From assembly GCA_902596745.1 (NCBI GenBank), contig CACJUZ010000003.1, forward strand, positions 1-64,000: a DNA stretch of 64,000 nucleotides, given 5' to 3'. The DNA comes from an uncultured Pelagibacteraceae bacterium (GTDB taxonomy: Bacteria > Pseudomonadota > Alphaproteobacteria > Pelagibacterales > Pelagibacteraceae). The first letter of the stretch is position 1. Each line of letters begins with the position of its first letter. Under the pieces are notes generated by a model. That model worked only from the letters and a program-made list of their open reading frames with translations. It did no database searches and was not told the origin of the DNA. Below are positions 27,301 to 37,209 of the stretch, one piece after another. A program made the translations under genes and the position numbers.

Positions 27301-28113
27301 TTATAAGCCAAATCTTTGCCATAAACTTTTTTCTTCGAGGTTGTCCAAAATACTTTCAATTTGATTATCCGTTGTTGAAGATAATTTTTTTGCTAAAAAT
27401 CCCTTTTGTTTTTCAAATTTTTTAATAATTACTTTATCTCCAAATTTTTCTCTTAATACTTGATCTGCATTTCCTATCCCATCAATTAATCCAAGTTTAA
27501 GTGCCACCGATCCTGCCCAAAATTCACCAGTAAATATATTATTTTTTTCTGGGTCTTTAATTTTATTTCCCCTACTTTGCTTTACGATTTTTATGAAATC
27601 TGAGTGCAAGTCTAATTGTATTTTTTTCAATCTTTCAACATCCTCTTGCTTCTCTTCTACAAAAGGATCTAGAGTGCTTTTATTTTTACCTGCTGTATAA
27701 ATTCTTCTTTCAACTCCAATCTTTTTAATTAGATCTTTGAAACCAAATGATGCCGATATCACACCAATGGATCCAATTATAGAACTTGAATTTGCGTAGA
27801 TTTCGTCTCCAGCGCATGCAATAAAATAACCGCCTGATGCAGCTACATCCTCAGCAAATATAATAACTTTAGTCTTGTTTTTTTGAGCTAATTGTCTGAT
27901 ATAGCTATAAATCAAATGTGATTGAACTGGGGATCCTCCTGGAGAATTAATTGAGATCGCAACAGTTTTTGCTTTTTTGTAAGAAAATGCTTTTTTAAGA
28001 ATTTCTTGCTGGTTAGCTAAATCTATACCTTGTTTAAATCTTCCAACAGAACCTATCACTCCGGTCATCCTGACATGAGGTATAATTATTTTTTTTTTAA
28101 ATAATGAAAACAT
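27301..28113 (-). CDS. S49 family serine peptidase (SppA/SohB-like)
   Basis: 270 aa. The S49 core has ISINSPGGSPVQS at 54-66, the nucleophile S93 in AASGGYFIAC, and GSIGVISASFGF with the AGKNKS segment (K143/K145) likely to hold the catalytic Lys. There is no obvious N-terminal transmembrane segment or signal peptide, unlike classical SppA, so it may be cytoplasmic or peripheral. The family degrades cleaved signal peptides or membrane proteins. It heads the glyQ-glyS-ppdK operon. Confidence 0.9.
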   Translation of the reverse strand: MFSLFKKKIIIPHVRMTGVIGSVGRFKQGIDLANQQEILKKAFSYKKAKTVAISINSPGGSPVQSHLIYSYIRQLAQKNKTKVIIFAEDVAASGGYFIACAGDEIYANSSSIIGSIGVISASFGFKDLIKKIGVERRIYTAGKNKSTLDPFVEEKQEDVERLKKIQLDLHSDFIKIVKQSRGNKIKDPEKNNIFTGEFWAGSVALKLGLIDGIGNADQVLREKFGDKVIIKKFEKQKGFLAKKLSSTTDNQIESILDNLEEKSLWQRFGL

Positions 28114-28220
28114 AAACGAGTATTAATATTTTACTTATATCAATACTATAAAAAATTTTAATCAATTATTACGCTACTTCTAGTTGAATTGAAGGTGCGG
28201 CAACAGGTTTTAAATAAGAA

Positions 28221-28226
28221 TATAAT
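28221..28226 (+). promoter_or_regulatory. Possible -10 element of the polyprenyl synthase gene
   Basis: TATAAT at 28221-28226 lies 29 bases before the ATG at 28256; no convincing -35 at the right distance. The remainder of the 142-base divergent gap shows only AT-rich sequence and a GAAG/CTTC pair. Confidence 0.35.
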
Positions 28227-28255
28227 ATTTCGGTTAGGTTGTGTAAAAACTATAT

Positions 28256-29269
28256 ATGGGATCAGTGATACCTCTTAAAAATTCTGCTAATTCTGCTTAC
28301 CTTGATTTAAGAAATTTAGTAGCTAACAAACTAAATAAGGTTGAGGAATTAATAAATCTTAAACTTGAGAGTAAGGTTCATCTTATTCAGAGAATGACAA
28401 AACATCATTTAAATTCAGGTGGCAAAAGACTAAGGGCTCTTTTAACTTTGGGTTCAGCTAAATTGGCCGGTTATGATTTGGGGGATAGAGATATTAATCT
28501 GGCAAGTTGTGTTGAATTGATTCATTCTGCAACTTTATTACACGACGACGTAATTGACGAGAGCGATTTAAGAAGAGGAAATAAAACCACAAACAATATT
28601 TGGGGTAATCAATCTTCAATTTTGACTGGAGATTATCTATTAAGCAGATGTTTTGAAATTATGGTAGATGATGGAGATTTAGAAGTATTAAAATTATTAT
28701 CCTCTACTTCATCCAAAATTGCACAGGGAGAAGTTTTGCAATTACAGCACAAAGGTGAAGCAGATCTTTTGGAAGAGACATATACAAAAATTATCAATTT
28801 AAAAACAGCTGCTTTATTTTCTGCCGCAACTAAAACAGGTGCTTGTTTAGGTAAACTTAACATTAAGGAAAAGGAGGCTTTAGCTTCCTATGGAAAAAAT
28901 CTTGGTCTGGCTTTTCAAATAGCTGATGATGCTTTGGATTACTTTGCCAAGGAAATTTTATTTGGAAAAGAAGTTGGAAAAGATTTTTACGAAGGCAAAA
29001 CAACCTTGCCATTGATAATAATTTTTCAAAGAGCAAATGATGAGGAAAGAGATTTTTTAAAAGAAATATTTAAGAAAGAAAAAAGAACTGAAGATGATTT
29101 TAGCGAAGTATTATCACTTATTAATAAATATAAAGCAGTAGAAGAAAGTTTAAAAAGAGCTGAATATTTTGTAAACGTCTCAAGAGATGCTTTAGCTATT
29201 TTTCCAAATAGTAGAGAAAAAAATATTTTACAAAACTTATCAAGTTTTAGTTTAAATAGATCGTTCTAA
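28256..29269 (+). CDS. ispB: Polyprenyl (octaprenyl-type) diphosphate synthase
   Basis: 337 aa trans-prenyltransferase. The first Asp-rich motif is DDVID at 97-101 within LLHDDVIDESDLRR, and the second is DDALD at 224-228. GGKRLRALL and GKDFYEGKTTLPLI are also typical. The long-chain class is inferred from length and from the Ala/Ser-type residues before the first Asp motif; it would supply the ubiquinone side chain. The gene converges with pdxH, sharing 4 bases at the stops. Confidence 0.9.
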   Translation: MGSVIPLKNSANSAYLDLRNLVANKLNKVEELINLKLESKVHLIQRMTKHHLNSGGKRLRALLTLGSAKLAGYDLGDRDINLASCVELIHSATLLHDDVIDESDLRRGNKTTNNIWGNQSSILTGDYLLSRCFEIMVDDGDLEVLKLLSSTSSKIAQGEVLQLQHKGEADLLEETYTKIINLKTAALFSAATKTGACLGKLNIKEKEALASYGKNLGLAFQIADDALDYFAKEILFGKEVGKDFYEGKTTLPLIIIFQRANDEERDFLKEIFKKEKRTEDDFSEVLSLINKYKAVEESLKRAEYFVNVSRDALAIFPNSREKNILQNLSSFSLNRSF

Positions 29270-29895
29270 GGATATAAAAGTTCTTTTTTCCAACTTCCGT
29301 TTTCTTTTTTATAATTTAATCTCTCATGTATTCGGCCCTCTCCATCTAACCAGAATTCAATTTTAGATGGTATTAATCTCCATCCAGACCAATACGGAGG
29401 TCTAGGCACGTTGTCAGATGGATATTTTTTTTCATAAGTTTTTATTTTTTTTATAAAATCATCTCTTTTATCTAAAATTTCAGATTGGGAGGAAGCCCAT
29501 GCACCAATTTTATTCTTATATGGTCTTGAGTTATAATAATCATCCGCCTCTTTATCCGTAACTTTTTCAACTTCTCCGACTATTCTTACTTGTCTTCTAA
29601 TACTTTTCCAATGAAAACACATAGATGATTTTTTGTTAATCTTTAAATCATTTCCTTTTTTACTATTAAAATTTGTATAAAAGACAAATCCTTTGTCACT
29701 CAACCCTTTCAGTAAGACCATTCTTACGGTTGGTTGTTTGTCTTCATCCACTGTGGCAACTGCTACAGCGTTTGGGTCATTAATTTCAGTCTCTTCCGCT
29801 TTAGCGAACCATTTTTTGAATAATTCTATTGGATTATTGGCTTCTTCAAAGCATTTATCCAAGCCTAGAGAGTTTTTGCCATTATTTTGATTCAT
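29266..29895 (-). CDS. pdxH: Pyridoxamine/pyridoxine 5'-phosphate oxidase
   Basis: 209 aa FMN-dependent split-barrel enzyme. Motifs: PTVRMVLLKG, FVFYTNFNSKKG, CFHWKSIRRQVRIVG, YWSGWRLIPSKIEFW and the C-terminal LNYKKENGSWKKELLYP. It makes PLP in the salvage or DXP-dependent route. Interestingly dxs, which makes the DXP precursor shared by PLP and thiamine, lies about 1.1 kb away. Its upstream gap of 34 bases separates it from divergent aroC. Confidence 0.97.
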   Translation of the reverse strand: MNQNNGKNSLGLDKCFEEANNPIELFKKWFAKAEETEINDPNAVAVATVDEDKQPTVRMVLLKGLSDKGFVFYTNFNSKKGNDLKINKKSSMCFHWKSIRRQVRIVGEVEKVTDKEADDYYNSRPYKNKIGAWASSQSEILDKRDDFIKKIKTYEKKYPSDNVPRPPYWSGWRLIPSKIEFWLDGEGRIHERLNYKKENGSWKKELLYP

Positions 29896-29929
29896 AATTT
29901 ATTTAAAATAATTTATACATTAAATAACT

Positions 29930-31012
29930 ATGTCTTTTAATACTTTTGGAAAAATTTTTAGGTTTACAACTTGGGGGGAATCGCACGGGCCAGCTATTGG
30001 CTGTATAGTTGATGGTTGTCCGCCAAATATTCCTATTTCTGAGAAAGAAATTCAAAAAGATATGGATAAGAGAAGGCCTGGGCAGTCAAAGTTTACCACG
30101 CAAAGGAAAGAAAGCGATAAAGTTTCCATTTTATCAGGAGTCTTCCAAGGTAAAACTACGGGAACTCCTATTTCAATGATTATTTATAACGAGGACAAAA
30201 GATCTAGAGATTATGAATCAATCAAAGATAAATTTAGGCCGGGACATGCTGACTTCACGTATTTTAAAAAGTACGGTATAAGGGATTATAGAGGTGGCGG
30301 CCGTCAATCAGCTAGAGAAACTGCAAGCAGAGTGGCAGCAGGAGCTATAGCTAAAATTGTTCTTAAAAAAATCATTGGAAAAAAATTTAGTATAGTTGGA
30401 GCTGTAACTCAATTAGGTATTATGGGATGCAATAGTTTAAAGTGGAATGATAAAGAAATAAGAAGAAATCCATTCTTCTGCCCAGATAAATCATCGGTAA
30501 AATTATGGGAAAAATATTTATTAGGAATTAGAAAGTCAGGTTCATCTTGTGGAGCCGTAATAGAACTAAGGGCAAGAGGTATTCCGGTTGGATTAGGATC
30601 TCCAATTTACTCAAAACTAGACGCAGACATAGCTTCGGCACTTATGAGTATTAACGCAGTTAAAGGAGTTAATATTGGGGCCGGGATGGGATCAGCATAC
30701 TTAACTGGGGAGGAAAATTCTGATGAAATTCGAGGTGGTGCAGGAAAAATTAGTTTTAAAAGTAATAAAGCTGGAGGAATTTTAGGCGGTATTTCATCAG
30801 GCCAAGAAATTATTGCGTCATTTGCGGTTAAACCAACTTCTTCTATTTTGAACAGTAGAGAAACTATAAATAAAAAAGGAAAAAATACTAAAATTTCTGT
30901 TAAAGGCAGACATGACCCATGTGTGGGAATTAGAGCTGTGCCCATAGGTGAAGCTATGCTCGCATGTGTTATATTAGACCAATATATGATGAATAAAGCC
31001 CAGTGTAGCTAA
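29930..31012 (+). CDS. aroC: Chorismate synthase
   Basis: 360 aa. Signatures: [70 protein letters not shown] and [17 protein letters not shown]. It uses reduced FMN and converts EPSP to chorismate. It is a single plus-strand gene in this stretch; its stop shares four bases (CTAA) with that of convergent dxs. Confidence 0.98.
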   Translation: MSFNTFGKIFRFTTWGESHGPAIGCIVDGCPPNIPISEKEIQKDMDKRRPGQSKFTTQRKESDKVSILSGVFQGKTTGTPISMIIYNEDKRSRDYESIKDKFRPGHADFTYFKKYGIRDYRGGGRQSARETASRVAAGAIAKIVLKKIIGKKFSIVGAVTQLGIMGCNSLKWNDKEIRRNPFFCPDKSSVKLWEKYLLGIRKSGSSCGAVIELRARGIPVGLGSPIYSKLDADIASALMSINAVKGVNIGAGMGSAYLTGEENSDEIRGGAGKISFKSNKAGGILGGISSGQEIIASFAVKPTSSILNSRETINKKGKNTKISVKGRHDPCVGIRAVPIGEAMLACVILDQYMMNKAQCS

Positions 31013-32928
31013 TTTGAAAATTTATTTTTATTTTTTGCAAATATAATATTGGATTTTAAAGCTTCTTCGATTTTTTCAACGATAGAATTGAAGTTTAAAC
31101 CAGCTTTCTCGTACATTTTTTCAGGAGTATCTTGGTCTATGAAAATATCTGGTAAAAACATTGACCTAAATTTCAGTCCTTTGTCGAAAACACCTCTGTC
31201 AGAAAGAAGTTTCATAACATGAGAACCAAATCCTCCTATAGAACCCTCTTCTATTGTAAGAATTAATTCATGATTTGAGGCTATCTCAAGAATTAATTTT
31301 TCATCTAATGGTTTAGCAAATCTAGCATCTATAATTGATAATTTAATTCCTTTTTTTTCTAGAATCTCTCTAGCTTTTTTACACTCATCTAACCTAGCTC
31401 CAAAATTCAATATTGCAGCTTGTTTTCCTTCACAAACTATCTTTCCTTTACCTATTTCTAAAATCTCATCTATTTCTGGCAATTCAACACCAACACCATT
31501 TCCTCTTGGATATCTAAAGGCAGATGGCCTATCATTAATGTGGACTGAGGTATTTATCATTTTGACGAGTTCCGACTCGTCACTTGCAGCCATTACAACA
31601 AAATTTGGTAAAGTAGACAGGTAAGTTATATCGAAAGAGCCAGCATGAGTTGGTCCATCCGCTCCCACTAGTCCTGCTCTATCTATAGCAAATCTTACTG
31701 GAAGAGATTGCAAAGCAACATCATGTACAACTTGATCATAAGCTCTTTGTAAAAATGTTGAATAAATAGCTGCATAGGGCTTGTATCCTTCTGTAGCTAA
31801 ACCAGCTGCAAACGTTACAGCATGTTGTTCAGCTATACCTACATCAAACATTCTATCAGGAAATCTTTTCTCAAATAAATTAAGACCAGTGCCAGAAGGC
31901 ATAGCACCAGTAATACCAATAATTTTAGTATCTTTCTCAGCATGTTTTATTAGAGTTTCTGAGAATACTTTTGTATAAGAAGGCACATTAGATTTTGATT
32001 TACTTTGTTGGCCTGTAGAAATATTAAATTTTGAAACTCCATGATATTTATCTCCAGAGTCTTCTGCAGGTTTATAGCCTTTTCCTTTTTGAGTTATGGC
32101 GTGTATTAAAATTGGGCCCTCATGTTTAGACTTTTTTACATTATCTAAAATTTGAACTAAATAATCAACATCGTGTCCATCAATTGGTCCTATATAGTAA
32201 AAACCTAGTTCGCTAAATAACGTTCCTCCTGTCACAATCCCTCTTAAAATATCTTCTGCTTTTCCAGCTTTTTGGCTAAATCTTTTTGAAAATGCTGAGG
32301 TAATTAATTTAATTGTTTCTCTTAAACTAAAATATAGCTTTCCGGATAGTAATTTTGCTAAATATTTACTCATCGCTCCGACAGGTTTAGCGATAGACAT
32401 TTCGTTATCATTTAAAATCACAATTAACTTAGATTTTAACGCTCCAGCGTTATTCATTGCCTCATAGGCCATTCCAGCACTCATAGCACCGTCTCCTATT
32501 ACCGCTATAACATTATTATTGTCATTTGAAAGTTTCTTTGCAACTGACATCCCTAAAGTTGAAGAAATTGAAGTTGAGCTGTGAGCTGCACCGAACGGAT
32601 CGTACTCACTTTCTTCTCTTTTAGTGAAGCCTGATAATCCTCCACCTTTTCTTAAAGTTCTAATCTCTTTTTTCCTACCTGTTAATATTTTATGAGGATA
32701 ACATTGGTGACTTACATCCCAAACTAGTTTGTCTTTAGGAGTATTAAAAACGTAGTGCAATGCAACGGTTAACTCTACTACACCAAGGCCAGCGCCTAAA
32801 TGACCACCCGTTTCTGAAACCACATCTATTAACTCTGTCCTTAACTCTTCAGAAATTTGTTTTAAATCCTTTTTATCAAATTTTCTAAGATCTGAAGGAT
32901 AATTAATTTTATCTAATAATTTGGTCAT
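31009..32928 (-). CDS. dxs: 1-deoxy-D-xylulose-5-phosphate synthase
   Basis: 639 aa thiamine-diphosphate enzyme. Motifs: [36 protein letters not shown], the TPP/Mg motif [44 protein letters not shown] and [15 protein letters not shown]. It makes DXP from pyruvate and glyceraldehyde 3-phosphate, the entry to MEP isoprenoids, thiamine and PLP. Its start overlaps the ispA stop by one base, forming the xseB-ispA-dxs operon common to many proteobacteria. Confidence 0.98.
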   Translation of the reverse strand: MTKLLDKINYPSDLRKFDKKDLKQISEELRTELIDVVSETGGHLGAGLGVVELTVALHYVFNTPKDKLVWDVSHQCYPHKILTGRKKEIRTLRKGGGLSGFTKREESEYDPFGAAHSSTSISSTLGMSVAKKLSNDNNNVIAVIGDGAMSAGMAYEAMNNAGALKSKLIVILNDNEMSIAKPVGAMSKYLAKLLSGKLYFSLRETIKLITSAFSKRFSQKAGKAEDILRGIVTGGTLFSELGFYYIGPIDGHDVDYLVQILDNVKKSKHEGPILIHAITQKGKGYKPAEDSGDKYHGVSKFNISTGQQSKSKSNVPSYTKVFSETLIKHAEKDTKIIGITGAMPSGTGLNLFEKRFPDRMFDVGIAEQHAVTFAAGLATEGYKPYAAIYSTFLQRAYDQVVHDVALQSLPVRFAIDRAGLVGADGPTHAGSFDITYLSTLPNFVVMAASDESELVKMINTSVHINDRPSAFRYPRGNGVGVELPEIDEILEIGKGKIVCEGKQAAILNFGARLDECKKAREILEKKGIKLSIIDARFAKPLDEKLILEIASNHELILTIEEGSIGGFGSHVMKLLSDRGVFDKGLKFRSMFLPDIFIDQDTPEKMYEKAGLNFNSIVEKIEEALKSNIIFAKNKNKFSN

Positions 32929-33803
32929 TAGTGTTTTCTTTCTAAAATAAAGTTTACAATATTTTTCAAATTGTTCGCTTTATTTCCATGTTTTTCAAGT
33001 TTTCTCAATATATTTTTTTTTAAGTTAATAGCATAATCATAAGCGTAATTATATCCTACTAAATTTATAATTGTAGATTTTCCTTTTTTTTTATCTTTGT
33101 TAACTGTTTTACCGGTATATTTTGACTTGCCTGTTACGTCCAAAAAATCATCTGCTAATTGAAACAATAGACCAATATCCTCTCCTAATCTGATTAGTCC
33201 TTTGTTTACTTCATCACTTTTACCTGCGATTTGACCAGCAGCAAAGCAACAAAAACTGAATAATTTTCCAGTTTTTTTTCTTTGCATATTTATTATGTCT
33301 TTAAAATTCTTTCTTTTTTTTTCATATTTTAAATCTAGTTCTTGACCTCCTGCTATTCCTGTATGGCCAGAGCACTCTGCTAATTTTTTAATAAGTAAAA
33401 TTTTATTTTTATCTTTAATTTTAAATCTGTAGTCAGAAATCATTTCAAATGCTAAAGTTAACAGAGAATTTCCCGCTAGCACTGCAGTGGACTCTCCATA
33501 CTTAATATGAGCTGTGGCTTTTCCTCTTCTAATTTTATCATTATCCATACAGGGTAAATCGTCATGAATTAATGAGTATGAGTGAATACATTCAACGGCA
33601 CCACAAATATTTAATAATTTATTTGATTTAAGATTATATAATTTTCCAGTGGCTAAAATAACACTTGATCTAATTTTTTTTCCTCCAGACAGGACGCCAT
33701 AACTCATTGGGTTTATAAGTAAACTTCTTTTCTGACCTTTTAAGTATTTTTTTAAAAACAAGTCAATTTTTTTTGCATTTAAATTTAATCTATTTTTTAA
33801 CAT
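32928..33803 (-). CDS. ispA: Farnesyl diphosphate synthase (IspA family)
   Basis: 291 aa trans-prenyltransferase of the short-chain class. The first Asp-rich motif is DDLPCMD at 81-87, followed by [12 protein letters not shown]; a two-residue insertion in DDxxxxD is the type II (bacterial) FPP signature. The second motif is in [12 protein letters not shown]. It extends DMAPP/IPP to farnesyl diphosphate, substrate for the octaprenyl-type enzyme encoded at 28256 and possibly for other isoprenoids. It overlaps xseB by 14 bases. Confidence 0.95.
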   Translation of the reverse strand: MLKNRLNLNAKKIDLFLKKYLKGQKRSLLINPMSYGVLSGGKKIRSSVILATGKLYNLKSNKLLNICGAVECIHSYSLIHDDLPCMDNDKIRRGKATAHIKYGESTAVLAGNSLLTLAFEMISDYRFKIKDKNKILLIKKLAECSGHTGIAGGQELDLKYEKKRKNFKDIINMQRKKTGKLFSFCCFAAGQIAGKSDEVNKGLIRLGEDIGLLFQLADDFLDVTGKSKYTGKTVNKDKKKGKSTIINLVGYNYAYDYAINLKKNILRKLEKHGNKANNLKNIVNFILERKH

Positions 33804-34014
33804 TTTTTTTACCTAATGAATTAATCTCTTTTAATTTTTTTTTAAAAAGATCATCCATGTGTTTGTTCAATTTAAGTAGCATATCATAGTCGCCGGTGTG
33901 GTTTTCAAGATTTATCTCGCCTTTCTCAATTTTATCTAAAATTTTATTGATTTCTTCTTTGGTCTCTTTTATTGATTTGTTTTTAATATCTGCTGGAATA
34001 TTTTTACTAGTCAT
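33790..34014 (-). CDS. xseB: Exodeoxyribonuclease VII small subunit
   Basis: 74 aa. The helical core KETKEEINKILDKIEKGEINLE matches XseB (partial quote; residues about 16-37), followed by a basic tail. It partners XseA in ssDNA degradation. The gene precedes ispA-dxs, its normal alphaproteobacterial neighbours, and is 21 bases from the divergent Sua5 gene. Confidence 0.88.
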   Translation of the reverse strand: MTSKNIPADIKNKSIKETKEEINKILDKIEKGEINLENHTGDYDMLLKLNKHMDDLFKKKLKEINSLGKKNVKK

Positions 34015-34035
34015 TTATTGTATATTAAATAAATT

Positions 34036-34986
34036 ATGAAGAATATCTATTCAAATATAATCAAATTTAATTCAAAGAATTTAATTAAAATTATTAATAT
34101 TCTTAAAAAAAATGGTATAATTGGTTTACCAACAGAAACTGTATATGGTTTAGGTGGAAATGCATATTCTAATAGTGCAATCAAGCAAATTTTTAAAATT
34201 AAAAAAAGATTAAAAAAAAATCCACTTATTATTCACTATTATAATTTGAATCACGCCAAAAAGGACGTATTATTAGACAGAAAATTTTATAAAATTTACA
34301 AAAAATTTAGTCCAGGACCAATTACTTATATTGTAAAGAAAAAAAATAATTCCAAAATTAAACCTCTAGCTTGCGGAAATTTAAAAACTGTTGGTATTAG
34401 ATTTCCAAAAAATAAAATAATAAGAAAATTATTAAAAAAACTTGAATTTCCATTAGCAATGCCAAGCGCCAATAAGTCATCTGGTGTAAGCCCAGTAAAG
34501 CCTTTGGATGTTTTTGAAGAATTTAACAATAAAATTAAAGTTGTTGATGGCGGTATTTCAAAAATTGGCATAGAATCAACTGTTTTAAATTTAATCGATA
34601 AAGTATGTATTTTAAGGCCAGGAATAATTACCCCTAAACAAATTGAGAATGTTTTAAAAACAAAAATAAAAGTTTTAACAAATCAAACAATTCTTAAATC
34701 GCCGGGATTGTTAAAAAAGCATTATTCACCAGGCATACCTATGTATATAAATAAAAATAAATGTCCTGATAAGTATGCATTTATAACTTTTGGTAACAAA
34801 TACCCTGTGACAAGAAACTCTTTTAATTTAAGTAGAAAATCTAATTTAAATGAGGCTGCAAAAAACTTATATAGGTTTTTTAGAATTGTAAAAAAAAGAG
34901 GATATAAAAAGATTTATGTTGCAAAAATTCCTAACACAGGAGTTGGAATTGCAATTAATGATAGACTAAAAAGAGCTTCAAAATAA
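34036..34986 (+). CDS. Threonylcarbamoyl-AMP synthase, Sua5 type
   Basis: 316 aa: an N-terminal YrdC domain (KNGIIGLPTETVYGLGGNA, KKRLKKNPLIIHY, LAMPSANKSSGVSP, GIESTVLNL) plus the Sua5 C-terminal domain after the linker SPGLLKKHYSPGIPM. It makes threonylcarbamoyl-AMP from Thr, bicarbonate and ATP, the first step of t6A37 in ANN-reading tRNAs. It ends exactly on the first base of the ABC ATPase gene, so it may share that transcript, without an evident functional link. Confidence 0.95.
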   Translation: MKNIYSNIIKFNSKNLIKIINILKKNGIIGLPTETVYGLGGNAYSNSAIKQIFKIKKRLKKNPLIIHYYNLNHAKKDVLLDRKFYKIYKKFSPGPITYIVKKKNNSKIKPLACGNLKTVGIRFPKNKIIRKLLKKLEFPLAMPSANKSSGVSPVKPLDVFEEFNNKIKVVDGGISKIGIESTVLNLIDKVCILRPGIITPKQIENVLKTKIKVLTNQTILKSPGLLKKHYSPGIPMYINKNKCPDKYAFITFGNKYPVTRNSFNLSRKSNLNEAAKNLYRFFRIVKKRGYKKIYVAKIPNTGVGIAINDRLKRASK

Positions 34987-35720
34987 TGAAATTAGAAGTT
35001 AAAAATTTAGAAAAAAAGTTTAAAAATTTCACTGCAGTTAAAAATATTAACTTTCATATTAATAATGGGCAGACATTAGGTGTTCTAGGACCGAATGGAT
35101 GTGGAAAAACAACAACAATAGGAATGTTACTTGGATTGATTAAACCTTCAAATGGTAAAATTCTTATAGATGATGAAAATTTTGAAAACTTAAATAGAGA
35201 AAAAATATTAAGTCAATTTAATTTTGCATCACCATATGTTGAGTTGCCCAAAAAATTAACCGTTAAAGAAAATTTAGAGATATACGGTAGACTATATGGC
35301 GTAAAAGATTTGAAAAGAAAAATACATGAAGTTTCTGATGACTTAAATTTAAGTATATTTTTAAACAAAAAAACAGGAGAGTTATCATCTGGACAAAAAA
35401 ACAGAGTTTCTTTAGCGAAATCACTTATAAATAATCCTAAAATTTTATTTTTAGATGAACCAACTGCTAGTCTAGATCCTGATATTGGAGATTTTGTAAG
35501 AAACTATATAGAGGAATATAAGTCAAAAAATAAAGTTTCAATACTATTGGCATCTCATAACATGAAAGAGGTGGAAAGACTCTGTGACCAGGTCATAATG
35601 ATGAAAGAGGGTGAAATAGTTGATAGAGGAACATGTCAATCATTAATTGATAAACATGGAAGAAACAATTTAGAGGATACTTTTTTAAAATTAGCGAGAA
35701 ACAAAAATGAATTGGAATAA
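34986..35720 (+). CDS. ABC-2 type exporter, ATP-binding subunit
   Basis: 244 aa. Walker A GPNGCGKTT at about 37-45, signature LSSGQKNRVSLAKS, Walker B ILFLDEPTASLDP and the switch His in LLASHNMKEV. This is the DrrA/NodI/YadG-like class that pairs with a separate ABC-2 permease, encoded next with a 14-base overlap. Substrates of such two-gene exporters range from drugs to lipids and glycans. The downstream oxygenase-like and GT17 genes suggest, without proof, a surface glycan or glycolipid. Confidence 0.9.
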   Translation: MKLEVKNLEKKFKNFTAVKNINFHINNGQTLGVLGPNGCGKTTTIGMLLGLIKPSNGKILIDDENFENLNREKILSQFNFASPYVELPKKLTVKENLEIYGRLYGVKDLKRKIHEVSDDLNLSIFLNKKTGELSSGQKNRVSLAKSLINNPKILFLDEPTASLDPDIGDFVRNYIEEYKSKNKVSILLASHNMKEVERLCDQVIMMKEGEIVDRGTCQSLIDKHGRNNLEDTFLKLARNKNELE

Positions 35721-36498
35721 AGTTTACGGTCTAAGTTTAAGACATTTTTATTTAATCAAAAGTTCATTTCCAAGAATTTTAGATTTAATTTATTGGCCAA
35801 GTATTCAAATATTTTTGTGGGGGTTCATATCAAAGTTTTTCACTTTAAGTTCATCTTATTATAATAATACTGTTGGTGTAATTTTATCAGCAGCCATACT
35901 TTACGATTTTCTTTTTAGATCAAGTATAAGCTATAACATGATGTTTCTGGAGGAGATATGGAGTAGAAATTTCACAAATTTATTTATTTCTCCAATAAAA
36001 ATAAAAGAAATAATTGCTGCATTGACATTAACGGCAATTGTAAGAACGCTGATAGGTATGGTGCCAGCTGCATTCCTTGCCATACCTTTGTTTGGAGTTT
36101 CTATTTTTAAAATTGGTTTGCCACTAATATCTTTATTAATAAGTCTTTATATTTTTGGAATTACTTTAGGTTTATTGGTAACATCTGGGTTAATAAGATT
36201 TGGTCCCTCATTTGAAAATATAGCCTGGGCAAGTCTATTTTTTTTAGCACCATTAGGATGTATATATTACCCAATAGAAATCTTACCTGAATGGTTGCAG
36301 ATAATTGCAAAAATACTACCTTTAGTTCATATTTTTGAGGAAATGAGAAACATTTTAATTAACGACATTATAAGTTATACTCAAATATTTTTAGCGATAA
36401 CCATTTCTACTTTTTACTTCATGCTAGGGGTTGCAGTTTTTTATATTTCATATGCTGGGGCAAAAATTAGAGGAACTTTGATAAATGTCGGAGAATAA
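35707..36498 (+). CDS. ABC-2 type exporter, permease subunit
   Basis: 263 aa with about six transmembrane segments. FGPSFENIAWASLFFLAPL (near 176-194) and YPIEILPEWLQIIAKILPLVH (near 197-217, partly) match the ABC-2 membrane domain signature of NodJ/YadH-like permeases. It should dimerise and pair with the ATPase encoded just upstream. The next gene starts immediately after its stop. Confidence 0.88.
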   Translation: MNWNKVYGLSLRHFYLIKSSFPRILDLIYWPSIQIFLWGFISKFFTLSSSYYNNTVGVILSAAILYDFLFRSSISYNMMFLEEIWSRNFTNLFISPIKIKEIIAALTLTAIVRTLIGMVPAAFLAIPLFGVSIFKIGLPLISLLISLYIFGITLGLLVTSGLIRFGPSFENIAWASLFFLAPLGCIYYPIEILPEWLQIIAKILPLVHIFEEMRNILINDIISYTQIFLAITISTFYFMLGVAVFYISYAGAKIRGTLINVGE

Positions 36499-37206
36499 AT
36501 GCATAATAAATTAGAAGAAATTAAGAAAAATGAAAGTCCTCCGAAAGTAATTAAAAATTTGTTTAGTAAAGATGAAATTAGTAAGTTTCTAAAACTTTAC
36601 GAACAATTACCTACAACTGTTCATAATAAAAAACAAAATGTCATAAAAAAAAGATGGTTGAAAGAATATGGGAGAGAATTAGAGAAATTATTTTATAAAA
36701 AATTAAAAAATGAAATTGGTGATTTTAAATATGATAATTTAAAAACAGACAATGGAGATATAATTTATGGGCTTTTTCAAGAAAGCTATAATCCGATAGG
36801 ATTACATATTGATGGTGGCTTTAATTTTGAGGATTTAATTTATAAACAAAGTTTAATTCCCCTTACACCAATAGGAAGCACAGTCATTTTTAAAAATAGA
36901 TACTATGGAAAATCTACTAATTTTACAATTGACAAAAAAGAGTTAGAAAAAACAAAGCTTAATTACGGACAAAATATTAGATCCAATAAACATATTGGAA
37001 TGTTTGGAAATAAGCCTTTTAATACTGATGATCATAAGAATTTTTTAAAACACGAAGATATAAATAATCTAGTGGGTCTAGAGGTTGAATTAGTTTATGA
37101 ATGGGAGTTAGGATCTATGCTAATTTTTGATAGAACTAACTTACACTGCTCCTCATCCAAAATTGAGGGAAAAAAAATAGGCTTAACTACTTTTACGAAA
37201 AAATAA
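36499..37206 (+). CDS. Uncharacterised protein, possible 2-oxoglutarate/Fe(II) oxygenase fold
   Basis: 235 aa. I do not recognise a named family. A plausible facial triad is visible: H103-x-D105 in GLHIDGGFNF and H216 in RTNLHCSSS, with K225/K226 nine to ten residues later where the 2-oxoglutarate-binding basic residue sits in this fold, followed by GLTTFT as a last strand. LGSMLIFDR before H216 resembles the usual jelly-roll turn. No signal peptide or transmembrane segment, so cytoplasmic. It begins on the base after the ABC permease stop and is three bases before GT17, so the four genes from 34986 read as one transcript. Hydroxylation of an exported glycan, lipid or other small molecule is only a guess. 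Confidence 0.6.
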   Translation: MHNKLEEIKKNESPPKVIKNLFSKDEISKFLKLYEQLPTTVHNKKQNVIKKRWLKEYGRELEKLFYKKLKNEIGDFKYDNLKTDNGDIIYGLFQESYNPIGLHIDGGFNFEDLIYKQSLIPLTPIGSTVIFKNRYYGKSTNFTIDKKELEKTKLNYGQNIRSNKHIGMFGNKPFNTDDHKNFLKHEDINNLVGLEVELVYEWELGSMLIFDRTNLHCSSSKIEGKKIGLTTFTKK

Positions 37207-37209
37207 TTT

